Assembly (NCBI GenBank): GCA_964036665.1
Contig: OZ038527.1
Location: 15,407,835-15,471,834, forward strand
Source of the DNA: Gordius sp. MW1
Taxonomy: Eukaryota > Nematomorpha > Gordioida > Gordea > Gordiidae
Length of the DNA stretch: 64,000 nt
Direction: 5' to 3'
A model generated the notes under the pieces. That model was not told the DNA's origin and searched no databases. It was given only the letters and a program-made list of their open reading frames with translations. Position 1 is the stretch's first letter; every line of letters begins with the position of its first letter. Shown here piece by piece: positions 51,281 through 63,369 of this stretch. Position numbers and translations under genes: made by a program.

Positions 51281-51990
51281 ATAAGAATTGGCTAATATTG
51301 TAAATAGAAGAAATGCAAAGTGGTCTCAGGTAAATCGAAAGAAAACACAATACACGAAGACAAAGTTTAAATCAGATGAAAATCAGCTTACTTTAGGCGA
51401 TTGGAAACTTACAAGCGTGAATTCTTTCAAATATTTAGGATCAACACTTCAAGTGGAATGAATAAAGAAATCCAAGCAAGGATAAATTCCGGATGGCTCA
51501 AAGGGAGAGATTTAACAGGCGTTCTGTGTGACAAAAACATCCCAAGAAGACTTTAAGTTACACTGTATAGGTACATCATACAGTCAACAATCCTGCATAG
51601 CTTGGAATCATGGGCTAAACGTAAGAGGGAAGAGCAACGCCTTGAGTCCATGGAGATTAGAATGCCAAGATGGATGCTACCAGTTAGCAGGAAGGAACAT
51701 AACGAAATGAAGAAATAAGAAGAAATTTGGGTACATCATCTATCAAGACCAGGCTCGGAACAATATACTAAGATGGTATGGCCATGTCGAAAGAAGGGAC
51801 GATAGCTACGTCGTAAAGAAAATTGAGAAGATACGCAACGAATGAGAAGAAAATCCAAGCTTACGTGGAATCATAAAATAAGGCACGATATGAAAATGCA
51901 CAAGATAAATAAAGAAAATGGAAATTAATGTTCTAAAGGACTTACCACCAGACTAGGTGATAAACAGTCATCGAAAGAAGTAACGACAGT

Positions 51991-54780
51991 CAAAATTCTA
52001 TTTTCGATTTTTTTGAACCTTTTATAACGGCTGACTTATTGCTTTAAACCTTAAAATGAGACCATATTTTTGAAAGTCCGCCATCTGCTATTTAAATCAT
52101 GGGGTAAATTCTATGAAATAATCAGAATGAAATATAAAAATGTAGACCTCTATCATAGGCCGCTTTTAAAATTATCAATGGAACCAATTTTAGCCGTATT
52201 TGGCATTTTAGGGGGTAAAATTTTATCTATAAATATCATGTATCCGTCATATTTCCTATCAAAAAATCAGAGAAAATCGAAAATTCGTTTTACCAAGACT
52301 TTATGGCTTAAAAGCGCAAACTTTTTGCTATTCTTGACTATTCTGCCACTACCCCCTTTGTACTATCAACTTTTTCAAAGAAAAATAAGTAAAAAATCAA
52401 TAATAGATTCATACTTATAATTAAATCCTTAAAAAGGTTACGCTGAGCACAACCCAGTGTAACCTATAGGTGACGTTCAACTTTAAGGAAAATTTTAAAG
52501 TACGCACATAAATTTGATATTACTATCAAAATGTTGGAAAAATTATTCAGATTTTAAATATGTGAATTAAGTTGCAAAAACTTATTATTGAGGTGTACAT
52601 AAATATTGAATAAAAGAAGGCAGGTCGGAATTGCGATTTCTACAATTGAACGAGTATAATTCAAACATATAAAAAATAATTATTATAATTGTATCAGATG
52701 ATTTATCCCATAATTTCTGAGAAAAGTGGTTCTAAAATTGCGTCACCTACAGGCTAAATCGTACCTGTTGGGTTAATGAAAATTTTGAGTTAAATTTGTC
52801 AACTTATGGTGCTATTGTCATTTATAAAGCTATAAAATTTTTTTAACAAATTACAATTTTCAAATATATAAATCGGCCTTAATGAATTCATTTTCTAAAT
52901 GATATAGACTTGTAGTTTAATATGGCTAAAATATTATTTTACCTCTAAATTATAACAAAAGCTACAATCGAGTATTTAGCATAATTTGGCGCTTTTATGA
53001 CTCTAACCTTTATAAATGCTGAAATAGAGATGACAACTGTTTCTTTGCAGTTAATCGTCCCCTAGAGTGTAAGAGGGACAGAGAGTTAAACCGCGGCACT
53101 ATTACTGATGCCATATCAAAACATTTAATGCACCCACTCGTATTTTATAGTTTATTTACAATTTAATCAAGAAGGTAAACGCGCTGCCTTGTTAATAAAG
53201 ATGTTTATAGTTGTCTTAATAGCGATGTTTAAATTGTGTATATACTCGATTTGTCACTCGTTAAACACATAAGAAAAATAAAAATTAACTGGCGACCGCC
53301 CGGTTTTAGCCGGTCGAACCTAAATATTGGATATTGCGCATAGTTTTAATCTAGTATAGCATCAAATGTAAATATTGAAAATGATTAAATTTTTTAATGA
53401 AAAAAATCGACGGAGTCAGGTCGACTTTCGACATCGGTTTCATCCCTATATTTTTTGATTCTTGTAAGAATTTGTGCTTAAGCCTTTATTATTCAGATAT
53501 TCTTATTGTATAAGAACAAATGGCATGTGCGCTTATACTTAAAAAACAAGAGCAGGATCACATAATTTTACTTGTTGAATAGTTGCCAGTCGCCTTTTTG
53601 ATTTTTTATGTATTATAATTGTTATAATTTTGTTGTATTTTTTATAAAATTTTAAATAATGCCTACCACAGGTTTGATTATATTTTATCCACAGACCATT
53701 CATTGTAAAGCTTTAAGATAAAAATATTTTAGTTGAGCATGTAGATTTTATTAGGGTTTTAATATGGCATATTTATTGTATTTTTGGCATTTACGCTAGA
53801 CTAATACCGTATCTAAATGGCAAGCATCACATCGAAGAAATTATGTTTATAAACAAACTCCATAGATCCGCGCTTATATATTGGCTTGAAAAACATAAAA
53901 ATAGCTTAATACTCGTTGCCCATCAAGATCCCATCACAATACGTCCAGAATATGAAAGTTTTGGATAATCATCAAGTCTTGCAACAGCACTTTTAATGTA
54001 CCAACAAAAATATTGAATCAGAATAAAAACCTATTATTTAAATGATAAAATATATATTTTATATACTTTTACTTTGATATAATAAAATTCTTATATCATA
54101 TAAAATAAAACCTTAAATTTCGTTTTTGTACAAAATAGACTTCTCCTGTTTTACGAAGTTTTATAAATTAATGCAAATTTTAGCGATAATTGAACTTTTA
54201 GGAATATAGAGGAAAAATTATTTTGACGACACTAGTAACACAGGTCTAAAAAAAATCAACTGGAAAACAATTAACATGCTTTTATAGAGTTTTTTGAGGT
54301 GAACTCAAATACGTTTTTTCCCTATACGTCAAATTATTAAATAATTGAGTCCAAAGTTGCGGAAATTAGTGATTTTCCCCTTTTTAAGTATATACCGAGG
54401 AAACAGATAGACCAAAATTTTAACAAAATTTCTTGGTGGTCAAACAAATATAGAGGAAATTTACACAAAAACAATTTTTCACGCAGGTCAATTAGTTTGT
54501 AATTTATCCTAAAATTTAACTTGCTTCCTATATTTAATATATAAAATTGCCCCAGACTTAGGGTCCCCTCCCTTCCCTATCCCATTGTATTTATGTATTT
54601 GCCCCGATGACATCCAAGAGCTTAGGTAAATCGGCAAGCTAAGATTGAGTCCCATCTGATACGAGTAGGGTAAAGGTTATAGTGATTCTTATGATGGTAA
54701 CGCTTAAGATGTCGTTGAAGACTTGAAGAATTGCTGTCAGTCATTTTGACTGCTTTTAAGCACAATCTACACATCCCCAT
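51991..54780. other. A+T-rich spacer with a possible LTR scrap
   Basis: No gene was recognised. A 116-codon plus frame at 52070-52420 lacks any motif I know. At 53311-53326 TGGCGACCGCCCGG, a gypsy-type primer-binding-site-like sequence, follows an A-rich stretch with AATAAAG upstream (about 53200). This could be the end of an LTR on the plus strand, but no partner LTR is visible. Confidence 0.5.
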
Positions 54781-55658
54781 TTAATTGTTAATCTGTCTAT
54801 TGAGACTGAATCTCTTTTACCATTTTTTTCTATGACGAAGTATTGGTTCGCGTTTTAACACTTTAAACGGCCCATCGTATGGTGAGGTGAGTGGCCTGCG
54901 AACTGCGTCGTTTCTGACAAAAACATGAGAAGTTTCTCACAGATCTTGATTAACCTGTTCTTTTGGCTTCCTGTGGAGTTGCGGTTTGAGGTACGGTATT
55001 GCAATCATTGCCTTTCATAGTTTGTCTACAAAGTTATGCAGTTCCATTACCGGTTGTTGGTAGGCCTCAGGTTGCTGTAGAAAATAGTCCCCAGGCAGTC
55101 TTATGTTAGTGCAATGTCTTCCTTGATTGTGGCACGGATACCAGGTAACACGAGTAGAAGAACTTCACTCCTTTTGATTTTTTTTGGTGGCTTTTAAAGA
55201 AGCCTTTAATTGTCTGTGGAAGCGTTCCACGAGTCCGTTGGGGGATAGGTGATAGGCAGTGGTTTTTATATGCTTGCAGTGTTGGATAGTTGTCTGAAAA
55301 GTCCTGACTGAAACTGAGATCCTCTGTCGGTAGTAATTGTACTTGGGACACCATAATTGGCTATCCAACTTTCAATTAGCTTGGAAGCAATCTCTTCGGT
55401 AGATGTTTATTTGAGTGGAACGGCCATGGGCCATCTCGAGAAACGATCGATGCTGTCAAAATATGTGTAAAACCGTTTGAAGGTGGTAGTGGTCCAACTA
55501 AATCGACATGTATGTGTGAGAATCTTGCGTCAGGTTGTGTGAAAGTCCCGGGCGTCGTTATAGTGTGTTTATGAACTTTGTTTAGTTGGCATTTTAAACA
55601 ACACTTAGCCCAATTTCTAACGTCTTGGTTCATCGAAGGCCACACATACTATCTTGAA

Positions 55659-57285
55659 CAGGGTTTCTTTCAGGGGGGAACCCGCCCGGGCAATTTCAAA
55701 TACCCCCCCCCCCCCGAGAGTTTTGATTGAAAGAAGCATGAACTCAAGTTCCATCATGAAGTCATAAATTATATTAATAGGCTAAAATTGAAATTCAATA
55801 AATTATTTTAATTTGTCAATAAAAAAATATAAAATTGGCGAAATTAAATTTTTTTTACAAATCAGGTGGAAATCATTCATAGACATCATTTTTTAACATC
55901 TGTGAACCCTAATTTACAATCTTGAAAGTACAAATTATTCTAATTAAAAAATAGCAATAGGTAAATAACATACGTATCGGTGCATTCGACCAAAGTTTAA
56001 CTGACCAAATATCTATGAATGTCTACGAATGTCTATGAATATTTAACGAAAATGCTCCTTGAGAGGGGTTTACAGAGACGAAAACGTTAAGGTTAGTGTT
56101 TTAGGTCGGGGTTTTAGGTTAGGGTTTGGGTTAGGATTAGATGTACACATTTTAATCGACAAATGAATTTTCGTAGACATTTATTTGTTATTTGCTCTTT
56201 GGTCAATTGCAACTGAATCCATTTTTTAACATCTGTGAACCCTAATTTACAATTTTGATTACAAATTATTCTAATTAAAAAATAGCAATAGGTAAATAAC
56301 ATAAATAAATGCGTTTAGAATTATTAAATCACTATCTTACTTATAAACTTAAAAAGAATTATTATTAATAATAGATTCGATTGTTTGTTTTTTATTGATA
56401 TAATATGCTTATTTTGAATTGCAGATGTCTGGTAAATATAAAAGTACTCTTTTACACTACTTTAGTAAAAAGGAAAAGCCTAATAAAAAAGATGGTATAT
56501 ATGATTTAATTTGGAATAATTTTAATTACGTAGACATGAATATGTTTGTTTGTAATAGGTAAAGATGGGACTGAATTAAAAAAAACTCTTGTTTTATCCC
56601 TTACTATGGGAAATTATGGTAATTAATTTTTAAGCATTAGATATTTTAAATATATATAAGTTAAAGGCAGATATTATTCTACCTCCAGCAGTGAAATTCA
56701 CATGAACTCTGAAAGAGGCAAGAAAGATTTTGGTTATAATATAGAAGTATTATATATATTTTCATGTTTTAGGTCAAGATGAAAATTGTAATTCTGCTGG
56801 AGTGGGGAAAACTGTCTCTTTTTTTTCTTATGATAAAAATGCTGGTAATTAAAATTATGCAATTTGTTTTTATTTTATTAATATATATTGATAAAGATGA
56901 GTGTATTGGCAGCTCTACTAATTGCTCAGTCTCTGGAGGTGAAAAACATATGGGCAAAATTTAAAACTTAAATCATCACATAAATTTATGATTTCATGGA
57001 CATCTAAATACAATGGCTAATTTTTGATGAAGCCTTAGGTGGGGCTTTATGTTCTGTCTGTTCTCTTTACAACATACTTTCTTAAAAGAACACTTGCCCG
57101 TTAAAATATTACATGTATTTATTTGATGATTATGCGTGTATGTATTTATTTATTTATCACTTATATCACCAATAAAAATCAGTAAATATTATACAAAATG
57201 GTTTAGCAATTAAAATTTTTTTTACCCCCCCCCCCCCGGAAGTTGAAAATACCCCCCCGGAGCATTTTTTCTGAAAGAAACCCAG
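55659..57285 (+). mobile_element. hAT-like transposon (hAT-4), 1.6 kb, inside Gypsy-3
   Basis: CAGGGTTTCTTTCAG at the left pairs with CTGAAAGAAACCCAG at the right. The 8-bp flanks ATCTTGAA are identical (55651-55658 and 57286-57293). Long C/G runs lie just inside both ends. The interior has an exon-like start at 56425-56494 (MSGKYKSTLLHYFSKKEKPN), the kind of short basic leader seen in TTF-type (ZMYM-like) hAT proteins. Further short exon-like pieces lie at about 56559-56617, 56773-56844 and 56899-56964. Their phases do not all agree, so I do not propose a protein. It is probably a deletion derivative of a larger element. Confidence 0.85.
55888..56303. repeat. 83-bp direct repeats flanking a 250-bp inverted-repeat insert with TTAGGG-like core
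   Basis: 55888-55970 and 56221-56303 are nearly identical (ACATCTGTGAACCCTAATTT...AATAGCAATAGGTAAATAAC). Between them 55971-56220 has loosely complementary ends (GACCAAAGTTTAACTGACC at the left; TTTGGTCAATTG at the right) and the core GGTTAGGGTTTGGGTTAGG (about 56117-56135). The repeats are too long for an ordinary target duplication. Confidence 0.82.
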
Positions 57286-58017
57286 ATCTTGAAATCAGTT
57301 TGCTTGTCGCTTGTATGCCAGGGTGAGAAAAGCGTGAAAGTGATCGAAAACCTTCCTTCTGATTAGTGGGTGAAAAATCACAAAGAACTTTACACTCTGA
57401 TCCTGGGATAGGAATTAGTTGTAACTTTAGGGATGATGAGTTTTTTTAGCCTTCTAAGGATTCATCAGTCCTCTGGTACTTGCTAATTTCCTCCAAATCC
57501 TGAATTTTTGGTAATTTAATAAAATCTATTTCCATCCGGGATAGAGCGTCCGCTACTGTGTTGCTTTCCCCTTTGATGAATTGTATGTCAGTAGTATATT
57601 GCGAGATGAGGTCCAACTCTCTTGTTTCTCTTGGAGAATACTGGTCGGGTTTTGCGTTGAGCGTAGGTGAGTGGTTTATGGTCGGTATAAATGGTGAAAC
57701 TAAGACTTTTGTGGCGGAAATGCTTTATGGCCAAATAGATTGTGAGAAGTTTGCGGCCAATAGTGCTGTACCAGGTCTGCGTTGGTTGCAGCTTGACCGA
57801 ATAAAATGCTATTGGTTTTACCTGGTCTGAAATTACCTGTTCCAATACTGCTCCGACTGCTGTATGCTATGCGTCTGTAGTTAACCTTATTTCTGTTCGT
57901 GGATCTGTATCTAAAAAACTAAGTTTGGTAAAATCTGCTAAAGCTGCTTTTGCTTTTTTGAGCGCTTTAATCTGGTCGTCGTTGAAAGCTAGAGACTTTT
58001 TTGGCTTCTTTAACAAG

Positions 58018-58255
58018 CAGGGTTTTTTTTCAGGGGGGAGCCCCCGAGAGTTTTTATTGAAGGAAGCATGAACTCAAGTTCCATCATGAAGTCCTAAATT
58101 ATTTAATGATTATGCGTGTATGTATTTATATATCACCAATAAAAATCAGTAAATATTATACAAAATGGTTTAGCAATTAAAAAAATTTTACCCCCCCCCC
58201 CGGAAGTTGAAAATACCCCCCCCCCCCCGGAGCATTTTTTCTGAAAGAAACCCTG
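58018..58255. mobile_element. 238-bp MITE, deletion derivative of hAT-4, inside Gypsy-3
   Basis: Its ends are CAGGGTTTTTTTTCAG and CTGAAAGAAACCCTG. TTAACAAG flanks both sides exactly (58010-58017 and 58256-58263). The first ~80 bp and last ~150 bp match hAT-4 (for example AGCATGAACTCAAGTTCC and ATTATGCGTGTATGTATTTA), with the middle removed. A textbook internal-deletion MITE and its parent lie 0.7 kb apart. Confidence 0.93.
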
Positions 58256-59989
58256 TTAACAAGTCCGTTAAAGGTTGAAGGGTTCGGGAAATTCCGAGTA
58301 GAAACCTACGATAAAAATTTATCATCCCCAAGAATCTGCGAAGCTTCTTTATGGAGTCCGGCAGTGGAAATTCGCGGATAGTGTTGACCTTATCCATTAG
58401 TGGAGTGATACCAGTTTTTGTGTGATGTCCCAGGAACTCGAGCTCGTGAGCTCCAAACTTAAAGGACTTATTCTAGGGTCATAGTCCTGTAGTCGTTGTA
58501 AAACGGTTCTTAAACGATTTTCGTGTTTTTCCGAGGTGCTGGCTATAAGTATATCGTCGATATAAGCGTAGGCATAGTCGAGTCCTCTTAACACTTCATC
58601 TATGAACCGCTGAAATGTCTGAGCCGCGATTTTAGACCAAAGGGCATTCTAGTAAATTCGTATAAACCAAATGGCGTTGTCACGGCTGTTTTGCTGATGT
58701 CACCTGCTGCAATTGGAATGTAATGATATGCTCTTACCAGGTCGAGCTTGGAAAATATTGTTTTGTTGTGGAGGTTGGCGGAAAAATCATGTATGTGAGG
58801 AATGGGATACCGATCAGGCAATGTGACTTTGTTCAGACCGCGATAGTCCCCACACGGTCTCCAGTCGCCTGACTTTTTGGCAGCCAAATGTAATGGGGAT
58901 GCCCAATTACTTTTTGACTCTCTGATGATACCAAGTTCCAGCATATTCGAACTCCTTTTTGGCTGCACTTAATTTATCGGGCGCCAATCGTCTGGGGCGT
59001 GAGTGCTGGGCTGGGCCTTTTGTAAGAATGTGGTGAAGTACATCATGAGGTGGAGTCTGACGGTTGAAGTTTAGAGGGGATATGAGTGACTGGAATTCGT
59101 GCAGAATTGCATCGAATTTTGTGCTGTGATTGTTGAGTGCTACACGGATCCCGAATCTGGTGTGGTGAGGATGTTCCTTTGATGATATTTGGGTGGTGGT
59201 ATCTATAAGTCGTTTTTTGTTGATGTCCACAAATAACTTATAGTGGTGTAATAAGTCAGCTCCAATGTTAGCGACTAAAAATACCCATTTAAATTCCCGT
59301 CGTAAATTAAGGTTTAAACTCAATACGACATTGGGAATAAGGTTTGGAGTAGCTACTGATGCCAAGCTGCTGACTCTGAAAGTTTTATGAATCCTACAAG
59401 CAACGTCTGCGATACGATCCAGTGATTGATCATCTCCCATAGTAGCCAAAATGCTTACCACATGTTGGGGTTGCTTGTCCATCCAGAAGCTTTTAAGGAT
59501 CTTTTCGTCCATCACGTTACTACCTAAACGAGATTTTAAATACCTTACCAACTGTGAGGGGGTGCAGTCGCCAAGGAATATCTCCTTAAATGAATTCCTA
59601 ATTCTCTTCTCGTCACTGTCTCCCAATTTTTTTAGGATTGCCTCCTTTAGTTTGTCATATGGAGCAGATTTTGGAACCGCGAATATGAAATCTGCCACCT
59701 CCTCTGCGACTTCTGGGGGTAGCGACTAAACTAGGTAGGAGTACTTGGTCCTCTAAGAGGCTATGTTGCGTGTTTGGAACATGGCTTCTACTTGCGACAG
59801 CCATATACGTACATTTTTAGAATGAAATTCAGGAATCCTTACGTGAACTACGCTTTCTCTTACTTCATTGGAGTCTGGTATGGGGTGTTTGTTTCCATCA
59901 CGTCGGTAGGTTACCAATGTAAAAGTTTGTTTTATGTAGAAGTATGTTATGTTTTTATCTTTATTCCAGACACACAATATATATAATAC

Positions 59990-60542
59990 AAATGAATAGC
60001 AAGATTGAATGTGAATAAGGATATTAAAGTAACGCCAAATGTGTTAAATGTATTGGTAGTTGAATGTTTCGATTGCGGATGTATTGAATAAAAATTGAGA
60101 TGAGTGGATGGTTTTTATAAAAATTCATTCGATGTGTTCTGCCAATTGGTTACTTGATGTCGCCAATGTCTAAAACGCCACAATATCTTCTATATTATTT
60201 TAACTTCATCCTATAAATCTTTCCCGCTACCTCTCTGGAGAATATTTACTCTTTAAAAAGAAATAAATACTCTAAAACTATTTTACGGTGAAAAAGTATA
60301 AATATAATTTTAAATCCTATCAAATGGCTTCAAAATTATGTAGTTATGCTTAATCTATAAAGTGATTTTAAAATAATTCATGCGAACATATATTGATTTT
60401 AGAATTGTATATCCTTAAGTAACAAAATTCTATAAAAAATGAAAAATATATAAATCAAATCCCAGATATACCATCTTAAATTTTCTATTCTAACTCTGAA
60501 GTACAAAATTATAAGAATATAATCGTAGGCGAAAATTTTTAA
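59990..60542. other. Spacer right of Gypsy-3, no gene seen
   Basis: It may contain the unrecognised LTR of Gypsy-3: TTGGCGACATCAAG on the minus strand near 60155 is a weak primer-binding-site candidate. Otherwise it is A+T-rich DNA that could be the promoter region of the gene starting at 60543. Confidence 0.4.
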
Positions 60543-61037
60543 ATGTTGACTTTATTTGGCACCATATTGAGGGGGCGTCATATGGAATTAAATACACATG
60601 AAATTGATGAACCCTTGCAATCTTGGAATGAGGTTTTAGGCGAGCCACAACTTGAGTTTGATGATACAGAAATTAAAAGTCCCTCGAATTTAGGTATAAT
60701 TTGCTAATCTTACAACAAATAATTTTAACACTAATTAATAATAAAGATATATTTTATTTTTGAGCATGTATGAAATTTTCTAGGGAAGTAAAATTTAGAC
60801 ATTTTAATTTGTAAAATGTCATTAAGATTAACAATATATTAGGTACTGAATTATTGAGTCAAGATGATATATTTGATGATGCAGTTAAGGAACCAGGATT
60901 TAATTATGATGATTCTCACACATTGGAGTTTTTTGAGGAAAATTTTGAAGAACAATTAGCAATTAAGGATTCAAAGCCAATTGAAGATTCCACTCAATAT
61001 TTTGACTATGAAAAGTTAAATATTGTTAATTTAGAAG
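60543..61037 (+). CDS. Unidentified acidic protein, first two exons
   Basis: Exon 1 is 60543-60693 (ATG at 60543; MLTLFGTILRGRHMELNTHE is its start). Exon 2 is 60843-61037. The 149-nt intron is GT-AG with matching phase (exon 1 ends in phase 1, exon 2 begins with two bases), and exon 2 ends in phase 1 before GTATTT. The ~115 residues are acidic (DDTEIKSPSNL, SQDDIFDDAVKEPGFNYDD, FFEENFEEQLAI), without signal peptide or membrane segment. A second possible start is the Met of MELNTHEIDE. A further exon may begin at 61207 (after TTTTTTAG), but its frame soon stops. I do not recognise the family. Acidic, disordered N-termini of this kind occur in many nuclear and RNA-binding proteins; that is no assignment. 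Later exons were not found. Confidence 0.55.
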
Positions 61038-61667
61038 GTATTTTTTAATCATTTATTTTTATCTTAGTCCTATTACTATGTTGAAACTTGACATAATTGT
61101 GTTTCTAAAGCAACAAAAACAATTATATGAATCTTAAGCAAAAATAATTTTTAAATGCTTCTTTTTGTAAAATTTTTATTCATGCAAAATGAATTAACTT
61201 TTTTAGATATTGCCAAAACACTTAAATTTATTTTGAGTTCTATAATTAAAGTGAGCTGCTGCTATGTCTTATCTAAAATATAAATACCAATTAGTTGCCC
61301 TTATTAAAATTAATGTAAATTATTGATTGTATTATTTAGTTACTTTCACATATATTGTATCATGTTTTTTAATTGGTTTTATATAGGTTTAAGTAACACT
61401 ATATAAATAGACAACAAAAATGTTGTAAACATCTATATTTGATTAACTGAACAAGAGCTTAGGAGTGACAAAGCTCTAACTTGAACCAATGTATTAAAAG
61501 TACTTATTTTGCTTCAACTAGTCTCGCATAAATTTATTTTAGTCTTAAAAAAATGTTCCTGTGGTGAAGTATTATCAGATGTTTGATATCCTTAGAGGCA
61601 TAAAAGTAATGTTTGAATACTTTATATATTAAGTTAAGGCATAATAAGAAAAAACTTTGACATTTAT

Positions 61668-62079
61668 CATGGGTCTACGCAGGGGGGGGGCAGGGATGGG
61701 GGCGGCTGCCCCCCCCCCCCGCCCTCTAATTAAAAAAAAAATTAATACAAAAACCCTAACAAATTAAAAAAAAAATTATGTTTTGCCCCCCCCCCCCTAA
61801 TTAGCCAGAGGGGGGCAGCCAGACCCCCTGCCCCCTCCTAACAGGAAGGGGGGCAGGGGGTCTAGCTGCCCACACTGCCTAATTTAGGGCAGTTGCTTTT
61901 TATTTTGCTCTCAGGAAAATTTTTGGATAGTGGAGACCTTTTCTTCTCTTTTTTTTGCTCTCAGTAAAATTTTTGGATAGTCGAGACCTTTTTTTTACTC
62001 CCGGATAATGTCGAGACCTTTTTTTTTAATCTACCCCCCCCCCCCCCCCCCCCTAATTCAAAACCTGCGTACGCCCATG
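61668..62079. mobile_element. MITE, GGGCGTAGCC-like family, long copy with C runs
   Basis: CATGGGTCTACGCAGG at the left pairs with CCTGCGTACGCCCATG at the right. Flanks ACATTTAT and ACGTTTAT differ by one base, fitting an 8-bp duplication. The interior has several G and C runs, a repeated block (CTCTCAG(G/T)AAAATTTTTGGATAG, 61910-61980) and no coding potential. Confidence 0.8.
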
Positions 62080-63360
62080 ACGTTTATTGATGTATGATCA
62101 TATTTGCAGAAAATGTCATATTAACAAGATGGAAATTTTTTAGAAAAATTTTGGCAAATGAGAAGTAATAGAAAAATATAGACTCTTTAATAAAGAAATT
62201 TATAATAAGATTTCTGAAACTAAATGAATAAGATTACGACAAATTATATGAGGAGCATTCCATAATCCATCATAAAAACGCCTTTTTCGGGCAACCCCCT
62301 CAGATTTTAATAAAATTTGGCGAAAATGTAGAAACTATTAATTATGAAATTCTGGGAGTTTCAGTTCATTTGGACCATTTCTTTTCGAGCTGTGAGGGCT
62401 CAAAGGTAAAAATTCGGTTTTTTACGACTTCAAGTCATGACGAATTTGATAAATAATTCAAAGTATTCACCCCCTAATCATAAAATCTTGCTGTAATAAT
62501 AGGGAAGACTTCTCTCCATAGAAAAAAAACTGGGAAAATATAATTTTGCCGATTGGTCATCTGATAATGACCGAAATGGCCAAAATTGAGTATATGCCTT
62601 TGCTTAGTATTCTGTTGAAATTTAAAATAAATAAATGTTTTTATAACCTTTATAACTATTTAATAAATGAATATGGGAGTTGGAGGATAACCATCAGAAA
62701 ATTTTAAAAAACGGCAAAATATGTACTTTTATTAATTTTGCAGCCAAAAGCACCAAAAAATATATCATTGCTATTTTAAGCAATCCTATATTATAAGGAT
62801 CCATAATAATAATTTTTTATGACCTAGCACTGTTACCTCAACCCCCCCCCCCCCCCCCCCCTATTCTCCACCAATTTATAATCAAAACACCCTAAGGTAA
62901 ATTGCGGGCTATCGAAAATTAGTCGATACCAGCAGAAACATTGTTTAAAATAGGATTTAAGTAATAAGACTATAATGCTACATTTACTAGGATAAATTTT
63001 TTCGATATTTGTTAAAAGTTTAAATTTGAGGAACCCGGGTAGATTTAGCGCGGTCAATTTTTAGCAATGTTTCCGAACGTAGAATTTTATTTTATTAGGT
63101 CTAAATATGCATATATATGCAACATCGTTAACTACAAAAAATGTAAACTAATTTCTAATGTAAGGGATATATTTGAGCCGTCATAATATTTATAAAATAA
63201 TATTAAGCTAATTTATCTATTATTAAATGGTTAATTTACAAGTTTAATTTTGGGCGGAATCTGATGAGCCAGCCCTACTCGAGCCTCGAGCTCGGCCCGA
63301 AGCAAGCACTAGCCAATAAACAAAAGCATTTTTTCTCAATTTAACCTCTATCATAATAAT
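62080..63360. other. A+T-rich spacer with a dispersed repeat, no gene seen
   Basis: 62276-62600 shares AAAACGC(C/T)TTTTTCGG...CCCCCTCAGATTTT with HDAC3 intron 10. A C run lies at 62842-62861. A scrap with GAGCCTCGAGCTCGGCCC (63281-63298) resembles the G+C-rich hAT subterminal sequences. Confidence 0.5.
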
Positions 63361-63369
63361 TAATAAATA

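Larger units (their letters stand above)
48955..51990 (+). mobile_element. RTE-type LINE copy A2, degenerate
   Basis: It matches A1 in reverse complement. 48955-49050 matches 47990-48110 (CCAAGAAGCTATACCTTTGG). 49040-49260 is endonuclease (EEFHQTVVDVKKINANGD). 49260-49680 is endonuclease end and linker. 50440-50740 is linker (a KKKRLYKV-like part). 50780-51110 is RT (NSVRRLMERF, LHMWFINLEKALDKIPR, then a YQGSALSPFLF-like block). 51300-51720 is the thumb/C-terminal region, and 51720-51990 the tail with ILRWYGHVERRDD. Many stops and frameshifts; the RT catalytic FADD region is degraded. A Buster-type hAT and a MITE interrupt it. Confidence 0.85.
54800..59980 (-). mobile_element. Ty3/gypsy LTR retrotransposon (Gypsy-3, CsRn1-like), old fossil with insertions
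   Basis: On the minus strand from right to left: a gag-like region (about 59300-59980, with VHVRIPEFHSKNVRIWLSQV and PSQLVRYLKSRLG), a protease region (about 59200), RT (about 58400-59000, with [20 protein letters not shown] and a YIDDILIAS catalytic box), an RT thumb part (PDSIKKLRRFLGMINFYRRF), RNase H (about 57590-57900, FTIYTDHKPLTYA), integrase (about 55170-55650, MWPSMNQDVRNWAKCCLKCQ and HIHVDLVGPLPP) and an integrase C-terminal part (about 54830-55100). Motif wording resembles CsRn1-type gypsy elements. The LTRs could not be located. It is heavily broken and old, and two hAT elements lie inside it. Confidence 0.88.

Noticed and set aside
52070-52420. 116-codon plus-strand frame
   Set aside because: No motif and no splice or promoter context. 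Composition is that of translated A+T-rich intergenic DNA. Not supported as a gene.
60571-60610. RGRHMELN resembling the RGRHHLEEI motif of the missing NPRL3 C-terminus
   Set aside because: Only about five residues agree. The sequence on both sides does not follow NPRL3, and it lies 22 kb away behind a separate ATG.
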